Source: Streptomyces sp. A1136
Lineage (GTDB): Bacteria > Actinomycetota > Actinomycetes > Streptomycetales > Streptomycetaceae
Assembly (NCBI RefSeq): GCF_004795055.1
Contig: NZ_SSBJ01000006.1
Location: forward strand, 1 to 64,000
Length of the DNA stretch: 64,000 nucleotides
Reading direction: 5' to 3'
Below, piece by piece: positions 43,840 through 52,842 of this stretch; within the stretch, counting starts at the first letter, position 1; every line of letters begins with the position of its first letter. The notes below the pieces were generated by a model that ran no database searches, was not told where the DNA came from, and worked only from the letters and a program-made list of their open reading frames with translations. The position numbers were made by a program, and so were the translations under genes.

Positions 43840-46017
43840 TCACTCCCAGCCGAGGGCGGTGCGGGCCGGGGCGGAGACGGCGTACAGCTCGTCGACGGCC
43901 CGCACCTCGAACCCGGTCGCGGGCTCCCGGCCGCAGCGGCTGACGGCGGGCAGGTACAGGGCCGTGCCGCAAGTGCCGCCGAGGAAGCGACGGTCGCCGC
44001 CGGGAAGCCGCCGGTGCAGCTCGTAGTGGCGGACGGGACCGGCCGCCCGACGCCAGGAGAGGCGCAGCTCGGCCGTACCGTCCCGCCGGGCGGAGGCGTC
44101 CACCCTCAGGGCGGCCGGGGCTCCCGGGGGCCGCCGGGCGGTGGCGTCGCGTACCGCCAGGGCACCGAGCCGCCAGAGCACCGGTCCGGTGCCGCGCGCG
44201 GTGATCCGTACGGCGATCGCGTACGCAGTCGTCCCGGCCGGTGCGTCGAGACTCGCCCGGGCGCGCAGCCAGCCCCGCCCGGCGCTCCGGGTCACGGTCG
44301 CCGGCCAGGTGTACGGGACCGGTTCGCCCGGAGCGGCCGGCTCGCGCAGGGCGATCCCGACCTCCACCCCCACCGGACCGGACCCGGCGGTGTGGACCAG
44401 TTCCACGGCGGTGGGGCCGGACAGGGGCAGACGGGTGGAGTGCAGGCCGATGACGACGGGCGCGGTGAGCGCGCCCGCCACGAGCAGGCTGGAGCCGCCG
44501 CGCCAGGCGTCGGCGAAGTCCAGGGTCACGGCGGGGCGCACCCCGTCGGTTTCCACGACCCAGCGGCGGCCCGGGAGCCGGTCCTGGAGCCCGAGATGGT
44601 TCCACGGCGCGTCGGAGGTGACCTTCCCGTCCTCGTACCAGCGCAGCCCGTGCCCGGTGTTGAAGGCGCAGGCGAAGGGCAGCGCCGCGACGGTCGAACG
44701 GTCCGCCACGGCGGTCGCCGGAGCCCGCCAGCCGGTTTCGGGCGCGGGTCGGGCCGGGTCGAGGGAGTCGCCGGTCCAGAAGCGGTCGTCGGCCCGGTGG
44801 AAGGCGTCGGGGGAGCGGTCGGAGAGGTGGCCGAGCGTCCACTCGGGCCGGTAGAAGCCGTAGCCGACGACGTGATCGCGCTCGCGCGGGATGACGGCGT
44901 CCCAGTCGACGGGCGTGTCCCAGCCCCGGGACTCGGTGTCCACCGCCGCCCACAACTCGTACGGGGAGCGCCCCAGTCGGGCGGCGAGCGCGCCGGAAGC
45001 GGCCAGGGAACGCGCGGTCCACCGGAAGTCGACGAACATCGTGTCCGCGACCCGACCGGCCCGGTCCTCGAAGAACTCCTGGTTGAGGGCGTCGAGTTCC
45101 CCCTGCCAGCCGACCCTCCCCGTGCTGTTCATCGCGTCGTACCAGGTGATCCGCAGGCCGTACGGCTCGCCCGCGGCGCGCAGCGCGCGCAGGAACCCCC
45201 GCATCCGGGTGGCCAGGACGCTGTCCCCTCCGTCGGTCTCGGCGTTCACGAACCAGCCGTCGAAGCCGTACGCGCGCGCCACTGCGACGAGCTTGGCGGC
45301 GATCGGGTACCGGCCCAGGGAGTCCCGTTGGACCAGGTCCCGGGTCCACCGGAGGTCACCGCCGTACGCGATGGGCGGCAGGAAGACGTTGCCCAGGACC
45401 CGGACCCCGTTGCGGTGGGCGGCGTCGACGACGGGGGCGTTCGGCGCGAGCACGATGCCCTCGCCGGCGGAGCCGCCCCAGAACACCAGCTCGTCGAGGT
45501 ACGCCCAGTGGGTGAGGGCGTAGTAGTCGGCGGTCGCGGAGCCCTGGGAGGGGTTCCGCGCGGTCGGCGCGAAGGAGACCAGGGCGGAGATACGGGCCTG
45601 GTCGGCGCGGGCGTCCGGATGCGGCGGCACCGGCGTGAACCGCGGCGCGAGCGGGACGCACGAGGCGTTGTGGGCCAGGTCGGGGTCCGATTCGGGTGTC
45701 CACCCCGCGAGGGAGCGCCAGGTGATCCCGGGCCCGGGGACGCCGTCGGGCAGCGAGTCCGGGAACCAGTAGGAGGCGTACGGGGCCAATGCCGGGGGAG
45801 AGGTCGGGGCGGCCGGGGGAGAGGTGGGCGCGGTGGCGGCCCGGGCCGGGGCGCCCGCTCCCAGGAGCGCGGCCGCCCCGGAGACCGCCCCGCCGGCGAG
45901 CAGGCCGCGCCGGCTCGGACGGGCACGGGCGGCCGGGGTACGCGGGTCGGGGGTGCGCGAAATGGGGGTGCCGGGTGCGGGGGTGGGCGGGGTGGCGCTG
46001 CTGCCGGACTCGGGCAC
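43840..46017 (-). CDS. Secreted GH85 endo-beta-N-acetylglucosaminidase
   Basis: A 725-residue exported enzyme that should cut the chitobiose core of N-glycans. A Tat signal is present (RPSRRGLLAGG, RR at about 36-37, cleavage near 60). The GH85 domain (about 75-450) has the catalytic N258/E260 pair in GFDGWFVNAETD, the arrangement used for substrate-assisted catalysis. A beta-sandwich region and a C-terminal fibronectin-like domain (about 630-725) follow. GTG 46017 has GAGGAG upstream. It lies next to a GH5 gene, with a LacI regulator and ROK kinase beyond. Confidence 0.88.
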   Translation of the reverse strand: MPESGSSATPPTPAPGTPISRTPDPRTPAARARPSRRGLLAGGAVSGAAALLGAGAPARAATAPTSPPAAPTSPPALAPYASYWFPDSLPDGVPGPGITWRSLAGWTPESDPDLAHNASCVPLAPRFTPVPPHPDARADQARISALVSFAPTARNPSQGSATADYYALTHWAYLDELVFWGGSAGEGIVLAPNAPVVDAAHRNGVRVLGNVFLPPIAYGGDLRWTRDLVQRDSLGRYPIAAKLVAVARAYGFDGWFVNAETDGGDSVLATRMRGFLRALRAAGEPYGLRITWYDAMNSTGRVGWQGELDALNQEFFEDRAGRVADTMFVDFRWTARSLAASGALAARLGRSPYELWAAVDTESRGWDTPVDWDAVIPRERDHVVGYGFYRPEWTLGHLSDRSPDAFHRADDRFWTGDSLDPARPAPETGWRAPATAVADRSTVAALPFACAFNTGHGLRWYEDGKVTSDAPWNHLGLQDRLPGRRWVVETDGVRPAVTLDFADAWRGGSSLLVAGALTAPVVIGLHSTRLPLSGPTAVELVHTAGSGPVGVEVGIALREPAAPGEPVPYTWPATVTRSAGRGWLRARASLDAPAGTTAYAIAVRITARGTGPVLWRLGALAVRDATARRPPGAPAALRVDASARRDGTAELRLSWRRAAGPVRHYELHRRLPGGDRRFLGGTCGTALYLPAVSRCGREPATGFEVRAVDELYAVSAPARTALGWE

Positions 46018-46097
46018 GGGGGCTCCTCGGACGGTGCGTCGGGGGCGGGTCGGGCGGTGCCGGTTCAGGCGGTGCGGGTGGGGCGGTGATGGCCTCA

Positions 46098-46136
46098 GGG
46101 TTACGGGTTCGGGGGTTGTGGGGTGCGGGCTTCGGG
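46098..46136 (+). other. G-quadruplex-prone G-run cluster
   Basis: Six runs of three or more G (46098-46100, 46105-46107, 46111-46115, 46120-46123, 46127-46129, 46134-46136) separated by three or four bases meet the usual G4 rule. They lie on the plus strand in the 129-base gap between the GH5 and GH85 genes, which read leftwards. Confidence 0.5.
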
Positions 46137-46146
46137 AGGTGCGGGC

Positions 46147-47433
46147 TCAGGCGGCGCCGGTGACGTCGTCCACGCGCAGTACCTCGGTGATGCCGCGCGC
46201 CCAAAGGTGTCCCGGGTCGTGGGCGAGGTCCGCCAGGACCACCGCCGGGCGCACCCCCCGCGCGGTCAGCGCGGCCCAGGCCTCGAAGAACGCCCCGCCC
46301 GGCCCGCACACCGACCGGTCGGGTGCGGCCTCCGCCCCGCCGACGTCGACGGCGAGGGCGGTCCTGCGGGGTGCGGGCCGGTGCTCGCGGCCCCGCCACA
46401 GGGCGGCCATCCGGGCCAGCGCCGCCCCGGCGGGTTTGATCCGGCCGTCGTTGGTGAGCAGGCCGAGGCCGTACTCCAGCTCCGGGAAGTCCGCGAGCTC
46501 CCGGGACACGTCGTGCGAGCACCACCAGGTCACCCCCCACACGTCCGCGCAGTCGAGCGCGTTCGTCACGGTGGCCTCCGTGAACCGCGCGGCCCGGTCG
46601 GGCGGCACCAGCGGGGCCGGCGCCCCCACTTCCTGGAGCCACACCGGCCGGTGGGGGTCCGAGGCCCAGGCCTTGGAGAGCTCGATCAGGTACGCCGCGT
46701 GGTGCTCGGTCGCCGTCCCCGCGGCCCCGTGGCGCTGCGCCGTGCCGTTGAAGACCCAGGAGTGCACCACGGTGGCCGCGCCCAACCGCGCCGCCTGGGC
46801 AGGGGTGAAAGGATGCCCGTCCTGGTACCAGGCGGCGTCGTACTCGGCGTGTACGTGGAACCCGCCGGGAGCGCCCTTGTCGCAGGCGGCCAGCATCCGC
46901 TCCAGCCAGCGGGCGGCCCCGGCCGGGTCGACGCGGTCGGGGTCGGGGTGCGGGGCGTCGGCGAACTGGTTGATCTCGTTGCCGATCGTCATGCCGAGGA
47001 AGTTCGGTCGGTCGGCCAGGGCGGCGGCCAGCGTGGTCAGGTACTCCTCCTGCGCGGCCACCACGTCCGGGTCGTGGAAGATGTTGCGTCGGTGCCAGGT
47101 CCCGGTCCACGCGGGCAGGAAGTCGAAGCTCGACAGATGCCCTTGGAGACCGTCCACGGCGACGTCCAGCCCGCGCTCGGCGGCCGCGTCGGCGAGCGCG
47201 ACGAGCTGATCGACCGCGCGCGGCCGGATCAGTGTGCGGTTCGGCTGGAACACCGGCCAGAGCGGGAAGACGCGGACGTGGTCCAGGCCGAGGGCGGCGA
47301 CCGAGTCGAGGTCGGCCCGTACGTCGTCGAGATCGAAGTCCAGCCAGTGGTGGAACCAGCCGCGCGCGGGGGTGTAGTTGACGCCGAAGCGCGGGGCGCG
47401 GACGGGCGGTGGAGGGGGGCGGTCGTCGGGCAT
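46147..47433 (-). CDS. GH5-family glycosidase, possibly beta-mannosidase
   Basis: A 428-residue cytoplasmic TIM-barrel glycosidase with no signal peptide. The two catalytic glutamates of clan GH-A are E153 (acid/base, in TIGNEINQF) and E268 (nucleophile, in WLQEVGAP). Its size, lack of export and place beside a GH85 enzyme suggest the GH5_18 type, whose bifidobacterial member cleaves Man-beta-1,4-GlcNAc from N-glycan cores. That subfamily call is inference; a mannanase-like role cannot be excluded. The C-terminal 90 residues resemble a small extra domain. Confidence 0.78.
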   Translation of the reverse strand: MPDDRPPPPPVRAPRFGVNYTPARGWFHHWLDFDLDDVRADLDSVAALGLDHVRVFPLWPVFQPNRTLIRPRAVDQLVALADAAAERGLDVAVDGLQGHLSSFDFLPAWTGTWHRRNIFHDPDVVAAQEEYLTTLAAALADRPNFLGMTIGNEINQFADAPHPDPDRVDPAGAARWLERMLAACDKGAPGGFHVHAEYDAAWYQDGHPFTPAQAARLGAATVVHSWVFNGTAQRHGAAGTATEHHAAYLIELSKAWASDPHRPVWLQEVGAPAPLVPPDRAARFTEATVTNALDCADVWGVTWWCSHDVSRELADFPELEYGLGLLTNDGRIKPAGAALARMAALWRGREHRPAPRRTALAVDVGGAEAAPDRSVCGPGGAFFEAWAALTARGVRPAVVLADLAHDPGHLWARGITEVLRVDDVTGAA

Positions 47434-47826
47434 GTGGGTCCCGGAGTTCGCAGGAGTTCAGCGGACTCCCCGCAAATTGCCGGGATTTGGGGGCGAAGTC
47501 AACAGGGTGATTCGCGCCGTGCGCGGACCCTGCGGTGACGTCCGCCCAACAAGCTTGTGCATTGCGGTACTTAAACGCTTCAGGCCTTACGGGCGGCGAC
47601 GTGCGGGCCGGTCGCCCGGCCGCGCTAATGCGGTTCAGTCCTCATTCCGCCGGCGATTTCCTCGTGAACCTCCTTTGCAAGAGCCTTACTTCGTCGTCCG
47701 TCCCGAGCGTGTGACCCCTTCCTCCCGCCGCGATGTGGCCGTGGCACTCGCAGGCGCCTCGCCCGCGCCGGATCGCGTACGGTCCGGCCATCGCAGTTCG
47801 CGCCACCCCAGGAGGATGAGCCGGCC
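47434..47826. promoter_or_regulatory. Divergent control region between GH5 and LacI genes
   Basis: This 393-base stretch has no gene. It holds TTAAACGCTT (47571-47580), whose AAACGCTT core fits the AA-S-CG-S-TT centre of LacI-family operators, and a GCAAATTGC palindrome (47472-47480) 39 bases before the GH5 start. AGGAGG before the LacI gene ends the region. The LacI protein next door is the natural candidate to bind here. Confidence 0.45.
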
Positions 47827-49002
47827 ATGGCCCGCAGACCCACGATCAAGGACATCGCCCGTCGTGCCGGCGTGTCGGAGAGCGCCGTCTCCTTCGCGCT
47901 CAACGACCGGCCGGGCGTCTCCCGGGACACCCGGGCCCGCGTCCGGCGCGTCGCCGAGGAACTCGGCTGGCAACCCAACAGCGCGGCCCGGGCCCTGTCC
48001 GGGGCGCGCGCCGGTGTGGTGGGGCTGATCCTCGCGCGGCCCGCGCACACCCTCGGAGTGGAGTCGTTCTTCCTCCAACTCGTCTCGGGCATACAGGAGG
48101 TCCTGGCGGCCGGACGGATCGCGCTCCTGTTCCAGGTGGTGGAGGACATCGACGCGGAGTGCGCGGTCTACCGGCGCTGGTGGGCGGAACGACGCGTGGA
48201 CGGGGTCATCGTCGTGGACCCGCGTACGCGGGACCCCCGGCCGGAGCTGCTGACCGGGCTCGGTCTCCCGGCGGTGATGGTCGGCGCGGCGGCGGCGACC
48301 GGGGCCGGGGCCGGGGCCGGGGCGGATATGGAGACAACCGCGCCGACGAGCCCGACGGACGATGGGGTGGGCGACCCGGTGGGCGGCGCGGTGAGCCGGG
48401 TTCCCGAGGGCGGCGCCGCTCGGGACGGCTCCGGCGCCCCGGCCGCCGCCCTGTCCACGGTGTGGGCGGACGACGCCGGAGCCATGACCCAGGTACTGGA
48501 CCACCTCCACCGGCTCGGGCACCGCCGGATCACCCACGTCGCCGGCCTGCCCGGCCTTGCCCACACCGCCCGCCGAATGGCCTCGCTGCGTACCTGGTCC
48601 GAGCGGCACGGGCTGGGCCCCGGCCAGGTCCGATCGGTGGTGACCGACTACTCCGACGCGGAGGGCGCCGCCGCCACCCGGCGCGTACTCGCCGACCCGC
48701 GGCCGCCCACCGCCCTCGTCTACGACAACGACGTGATGGCGGTGGCCGGTGCCGCCGTCGCCGCCGAACTGGGGATACCCGTCCCCGCCCGGCTCTCCCT
48801 CGTGGCCTGGGACGACTCCGCCCTCTGCCGGGTCACCCACCCCCGATTGACCGCCCTGGTCCGCGACACGGCGGCCTTCGGCAGGCTCGCGGCCGAGGAA
48901 CTCCTCGCCGTCCTGGCCGGGGGCCCACCGCGGGTCCGGGCGAGCGAGCTGCCCCGGCTGGAACCCCGGGACAGTACGGCGCAGGCCCCGGCCGCATACT
49001 GA
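47827..49002 (+). CDS. LacI-family transcriptional regulator
   Basis: A 391-residue repressor with a typical HTH (3-50, TIKDIARRAGVSESAVSFALNDRPGVS) and a sugar-binding domain. An Ala/Gly/acidic insert of about 50 residues (about 158-205) interrupts that domain; part is coded by a GGGGCC-type tandem repeat. It is divergent from GH5-GH85 and 29 bases upstream of the ROK kinase gene, so it likely senses a glycan sugar and controls both. AGGAGG lies 11 bases before the ATG. Confidence 0.88.
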   Translation: MARRPTIKDIARRAGVSESAVSFALNDRPGVSRDTRARVRRVAEELGWQPNSAARALSGARAGVVGLILARPAHTLGVESFFLQLVSGIQEVLAAGRIALLFQVVEDIDAECAVYRRWWAERRVDGVIVVDPRTRDPRPELLTGLGLPAVMVGAAAATGAGAGAGADMETTAPTSPTDDGVGDPVGGAVSRVPEGGAARDGSGAPAAALSTVWADDAGAMTQVLDHLHRLGHRRITHVAGLPGLAHTARRMASLRTWSERHGLGPGQVRSVVTDYSDAEGAAATRRVLADPRPPTALVYDNDVMAVAGAAVAAELGIPVPARLSLVAWDDSALCRVTHPRLTALVRDTAAFGRLAAEELLAVLAGGPPRVRASELPRLEPRDSTAQAPAAY

Positions 49003-49031
49003 ACCCCGACCCCTTCCAGGAGAGCGCCGCC

Positions 49032-50039
49032 GTGACCACTCACCCCTCCGCCCCCTCCGCGCAGCCCGGCCGGGCCGACGGCCTCACCGTGGCGATCGAC
49101 ATCGGCGGGACGAAGATCGCCGGCGCGCTGGTGCACCCCGACGGCGCCATGACGGGGACCACCCGCCGCCCGACCCCGCGCGGGACCGACGCCGAAGGGG
49201 TGGTGGCCGCGGTCGCCGAAGTCCTCGCCGACCTCGCGCGCGACCCCCTGTGGCCCTCGGTGGTCCGCTGCGGCGTCGGCAGCGCCGGTCCGGTCGACAC
49301 CTCGCGCGGCACGGTGAGCCCGGTCAACATCGGTGCCTGGCGCGACTTCCCCGTCCTGGACCGGGTCTCGGCGGAGCTGGCGGCCCACGGAGCCCGTATC
49401 CCGGCCGTGCTGGCGGGCGACGGCGTGGCCATGACGGCGGCCGAGCACTGGCTGGGCGCCGCGCGGGGCCACGCCGACGCCCTGTGCATGGTGGTCTCCA
49501 CCGGTGTCGGCGGCGGCCTCATCCTGAACAACCGGCTCCACCCCGGACCCACCGGCAACGCCGGTCACATCGGCCACATCAGCGTCGCCTTCGACGGCGA
49601 ACCGTGCGTCTGCGGCAGCCGGGGCTGCGTCGAATCCATCGCCTCCGGCACGGCCATCGCCCGCTGGGCCCTCGCCCAGGGCTGGACCCCCACCGCGGGC
49701 CAGGACGCCACGGCGGCGGGAGTGGCCGCCGCCGCCCGGACCGGCGATCCCGTCGCCGTCGCCGCCTTCGACCGGGCGGGCCGGGCCCTGGCCGCCGCCA
49801 TCGCGGCCACCGCCACCCTCGTGGAGACGGGCATCACGGTCATCGGCGGCGGGGTCGCCGCCTCCGGGGACACCCTCTTCGAGCCGATCCGGCGGCACCT
49901 GGCCTCGTACGCGACCCTGTCCTTCGTACGGGGCCTCAAGGTGGTGCCCGCGAGCCTCGGTACCGACGCGGGCCTGATCGGCGCGGCCGCCGCGGCGACG
50001 ATGCTGCTGGGCGGACCGGCCGGCGGCCCTACGGCTTGA
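49032..50039 (+). CDS. ROK-family sugar kinase
   Basis: A 335-residue kinase with the phosphate loop AIDIGGTKIAGALV (about 20-33), the catalytic Asp in LAGDGVAMTAAE, the ROK signature with GHIGHISV and the zinc-binding Cys set in CVCGSRGCVE. ROK kinases phosphorylate glucose, GlcNAc or ManNAc; beside GH85 and GH5 a GlcNAc or mannose kinase is likely. AGGAGA lies eight bases before the GTG. Its end overlaps the convergent TAXI gene by 11 bases. Confidence 0.87.
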   Translation: MTTHPSAPSAQPGRADGLTVAIDIGGTKIAGALVHPDGAMTGTTRRPTPRGTDAEGVVAAVAEVLADLARDPLWPSVVRCGVGSAGPVDTSRGTVSPVNIGAWRDFPVLDRVSAELAAHGARIPAVLAGDGVAMTAAEHWLGAARGHADALCMVVSTGVGGGLILNNRLHPGPTGNAGHIGHISVAFDGEPCVCGSRGCVESIASGTAIARWALAQGWTPTAGQDATAAGVAAAARTGDPVAVAAFDRAGRALAAAIAATATLVETGITVIGGGVAASGDTLFEPIRRHLASYATLSFVRGLKVVPASLGTDAGLIGAAAAATMLLGGPAGGPTA

Positions 50040-51024
50040 CCGAGCGGTAGTACCGGGCGGCGCCGTCGTGCAGGGGCAGCGGATCGGTGTAGATCGCCGT
50101 CCGCAGGTCCACCAGCTGCGCGGCGTGCACCTCGTGGCCGATCCGGTCGCGGCTGGAGATCACCGTCGCGGTGAACCGCTCCGTCAGCGCCGGACTGGTG
50201 TCGTCCCTCGTCACCAACAGGTTCGGCACCGCCAGCGTGGCCACCGACGAGGTGTTGCGGGCCCGCGCGTACGCGTCCTGCGGCATCACCGCCGATCGGT
50301 AGTAGCGGGACGGAGTGCCGCTGCCCTGGAGCCGGTCGACGAGGTCGCCCAGCTGGACGAGTCTGATCTCGAACCGCTCGGACAGTTCGCGCACCGCCGT
50401 GGTCGGCAGGCCGCCGGACCAGAAGAACGCGTCGATCCGCCCCGCCTCCATCTCCGCCGGCATGGTGTCGATGCCTATCGACACCGGCGTGATGTCCCGC
50501 TCCGGGTCCAACCCGGCCGTCGCCAGCAACCGGTCCGAGATCAACCGCACCCCCGAGCCGGCCTGGCCGACGGCGACCCGCTTGCCCTTGAGGTCCTTCG
50601 TCGACTGCACCGGCGACCCCGCGGGCACCACCAGCTGCACGTAGTCGTCGTAGAGCCGCGCGACTCCGCGCAGCCGCCCGGCTCCCGGCTTTCGGTCCAG
50701 CCGGTACTTGGCGACCGCGTCCGCCGTCGCGATGGTGAAGTCGGCCTCGCCGGCGGCCACCCGCTGCAGGTTCTGCTGGGACCCCTCACTGGGCTCCAGG
50801 CGCACCTTCATACCGGGCATGTCCGTCGCCAGCGCCTGTTGCAACAGGTCCCCGTACCGGTGGTAGACGCCGGTGGGCACCCCCGTGCTGAAGGTGATCT
50901 CGCCCCTGGGCTCCGGTTCCCCGAAGGGCCTCAGCCACCACACGGACAGCGCGAGGACGGCCAGCAGCGCCGCCAGGCCCCACAGGGCGCGACGCCGGCT
51001 CACGCGGGGCGGTACGAGGTGCAC
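50029..51024 (-). CDS. TAXI-family solute-binding protein (membrane-anchored, orphan)
   Basis: A 331-residue TAXI protein ([61 protein letters not shown]), the binding component of TRAP-TAXI importers. It has an uncleaved N-terminal helix (about 14-31) with no lipobox. No TRAP permease gene is nearby, so it may work as a sensor or with a distant permease. A GTG seven codons downstream is an alternative start. Confidence 0.85.
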   Translation of the reverse strand: MHLVPPRVSRRRALWGLAALLAVLALSVWWLRPFGEPEPRGEITFSTGVPTGVYHRYGDLLQQALATDMPGMKVRLEPSEGSQQNLQRVAAGEADFTIATADAVAKYRLDRKPGAGRLRGVARLYDDYVQLVVPAGSPVQSTKDLKGKRVAVGQAGSGVRLISDRLLATAGLDPERDITPVSIGIDTMPAEMEAGRIDAFFWSGGLPTTAVRELSERFEIRLVQLGDLVDRLQGSGTPSRYYRSAVMPQDAYARARNTSSVATLAVPNLLVTRDDTSPALTERFTATVISSRDRIGHEVHAAQLVDLRTAIYTDPLPLHDGAARYYRSVKP

Positions 51025-51134
51025 GCCGGCGATCCTGCCACCCCGCCCGGCGTCCTGTCACGGCCCGGCGGCACGGCGCGGGGCAGGACCGGTGCCCGGC
51101 GGCCCTCGGGGCCGGAGGGCCGCCGGGGAGCGCC

Positions 51135-51140
51135 TACCCT
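51135..51140 (+). promoter_or_regulatory. -10 element for leaderless miaB mRNA
   Basis: TACCCT six bases before the miaB ATG, with no ribosome site. Confidence 0.5.
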
Positions 51141-51146
51141 TGTTCC

Positions 51147-52670
51147 ATGACCAGCAGCAGCGACCGGAGCACGGCAGTGGACGTCAAGGGAACTTACGAG
51201 GTGCGCACCTACGGGTGCCAGATGAACGTGCACGACTCCGAGCGACTCTCCGGTCTGCTGGAGGACGCCGGCTACACGCGGGCGCCGGAGGGCTCCGACG
51301 GTGACGCCGACGTGGTCGTGTTCAACACCTGCGCGGTCCGTGAGAACGCCGACAACAAGCTGTACGGCAACCTCGGCCGGCTCGCCCCGATGAAGACCAA
51401 GCGCCCCGGCATGCAGATCGCCGTCGGCGGCTGCCTCGCGCAGAAGGACCGGGACACCATCGTCCGGCGGGCTCCCTGGGTCGACGTCGTCTTCGGCACC
51501 CACAACATCGGCAAGCTGCCCGTCCTGCTGGAGCGCGCCCGCGTGCAGGAAGAGGCGCAGGTCGAGATCGCCGAGTCGCTGGAGGCCTTCCCCTCGACAC
51601 TGCCGACCCGCCGCGAGTCCGCCTACGCCGCCTGGGTCTCGATCTCCGTCGGCTGCAACAACACCTGCACCTTCTGCATCGTCCCCGCCCTGCGCGGCAA
51701 GGAGGAGGACCGCCGCCCCGGAGACATCCTGGCGGAGGTGGAGGCCCTGGTCGCAGAGGGCGTCTCGGAGATCACCCTGCTCGGCCAGAACGTCAACGCC
51801 TACGGCTCCGACCTCGGCGACCGCGAGGCCTTCTCGAAGCTGCTGCGCGCCTGCGGGCAGATCGAGGGCCTGGAGCGGGTCCGCTTCACCTCCCCGCACC
51901 CGCGCGACTTCACGGACGACGTGATCGCGGCGATGGCCGAGACCCCGAACGTGATGCCGCAGCTGCACATGCCGCTCCAGTCCGGCTCGGACCCGATCCT
52001 CAAGGCCATGCGCCGCTCGTACCGCCAGGAGCGCTTCCTCGGCATCATCGAGAAGGTCCGCGCCGCGATCCCGCACGCGGCGATCTCCACCGACATCATC
52101 GTGGGCTTCCCCGGCGAGACCGAGGAGGACTTCCAACAGACGATGCACGTGGTGCGCGAGGCCCGCTTCGCGAACGCCTTCACCTTCCAGTACTCCAAGC
52201 GCCCCGGCACCCCCGCCGCGGAGATGGAGGGGCAGATCCCCAAGGAAGTCGTCCAGGAGCGCTACATGCGCCTGGTCGCCCTCCAGGAGGAGATCTCCTG
52301 GGAGGAGAACAAGAAGCAGGTCGGCCGCACGCTGGAGGTCATGGTCGCGGAGGGCGAGGGCCGCAAGGACGGCGCCACGCACCGGCTCTCCGGCCGGGCC
52401 CCCGACAACCGTCTCGTGCACTTCACGAAGCCGGACGAGGAGGTCCGCCCCGGTGACGTCGTGACCGTGGACATCACCTACGCCGCCCCGCACCACCTGC
52501 TGGCCGAGGGCCCGACCCGCTCCGTGCGCCGTACGCGCGCCGGGGACGCGTGGGCGAAGCGCAACGCGGCTCCGGCCCAGCCGGCGGGTGTCATGCTCGG
52601 CATCCCCACCCTGGGCGTCCCGGCCCCCCTCCCGGTGGCCACGTCGGGCTGCGCGGCACCCTCGGCCTGA
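51147..52670 (+). CDS. miaB: tRNA-2-methylthio-N6-dimethylallyladenosine synthase MiaB
   Basis: A 507-residue radical-SAM methylthiotransferase that turns i6A37 of tRNA into ms2i6A37. It has the N-terminal cluster cysteines (YGCQMN, NTCAVRE, GGCLAQ), the CxxxCxxC motif in CNNTCTFC, and a C-terminal TRAM domain. Its substrate is made by MiaA, encoded 1.7 kb downstream. A Pro/Ala tail of about 45 residues lies after TRAM. Confidence 0.95.
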   Translation: MTSSSDRSTAVDVKGTYEVRTYGCQMNVHDSERLSGLLEDAGYTRAPEGSDGDADVVVFNTCAVRENADNKLYGNLGRLAPMKTKRPGMQIAVGGCLAQKDRDTIVRRAPWVDVVFGTHNIGKLPVLLERARVQEEAQVEIAESLEAFPSTLPTRRESAYAAWVSISVGCNNTCTFCIVPALRGKEEDRRPGDILAEVEALVAEGVSEITLLGQNVNAYGSDLGDREAFSKLLRACGQIEGLERVRFTSPHPRDFTDDVIAAMAETPNVMPQLHMPLQSGSDPILKAMRRSYRQERFLGIIEKVRAAIPHAAISTDIIVGFPGETEEDFQQTMHVVREARFANAFTFQYSKRPGTPAAEMEGQIPKEVVQERYMRLVALQEEISWEENKKQVGRTLEVMVAEGEGRKDGATHRLSGRAPDNRLVHFTKPDEEVRPGDVVTVDITYAAPHHLLAEGPTRSVRRTRAGDAWAKRNAAPAQPAGVMLGIPTLGVPAPLPVATSGCAAPSA

Positions 52671-52701
52671 CACGGGGGGCGATCCGGCCGCGCCGGCTCG
52701 G

Positions 52702-52787
52702 GGTTCGGTTTCGGCTTCGACTGCCATACCGGCCCCGGCCTCGGCGCCGGTTCCGGCCGCGGCCCCGGTTTCGGTTTCGGCTTCGGC
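52702..52787 (+). repeat. Imperfect TTCGG-rich direct repeat
   Basis: GGTTCGGTTTCGGCTTCG (52702-52719) recurs as GGTTTCGGTTTCGGCTTCGG (52767-52786) in the 172-base gap after miaB. No terminator is evident. Confidence 0.4.
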
Positions 52788-52829
52788 AGGAGAACGGCCG
52801 GCCCGCCCCCCGCGCCGCCCGGCGACGGC

Positions 52830-52835
52830 TAGGCT
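52830..52835 (+). promoter_or_regulatory. -10 element of the LigB-like gene
   Basis: TAGGCT seven bases before the ATG; leaderless mRNA likely. Confidence 0.45.
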
Positions 52836-52842
52836 GCGGATC

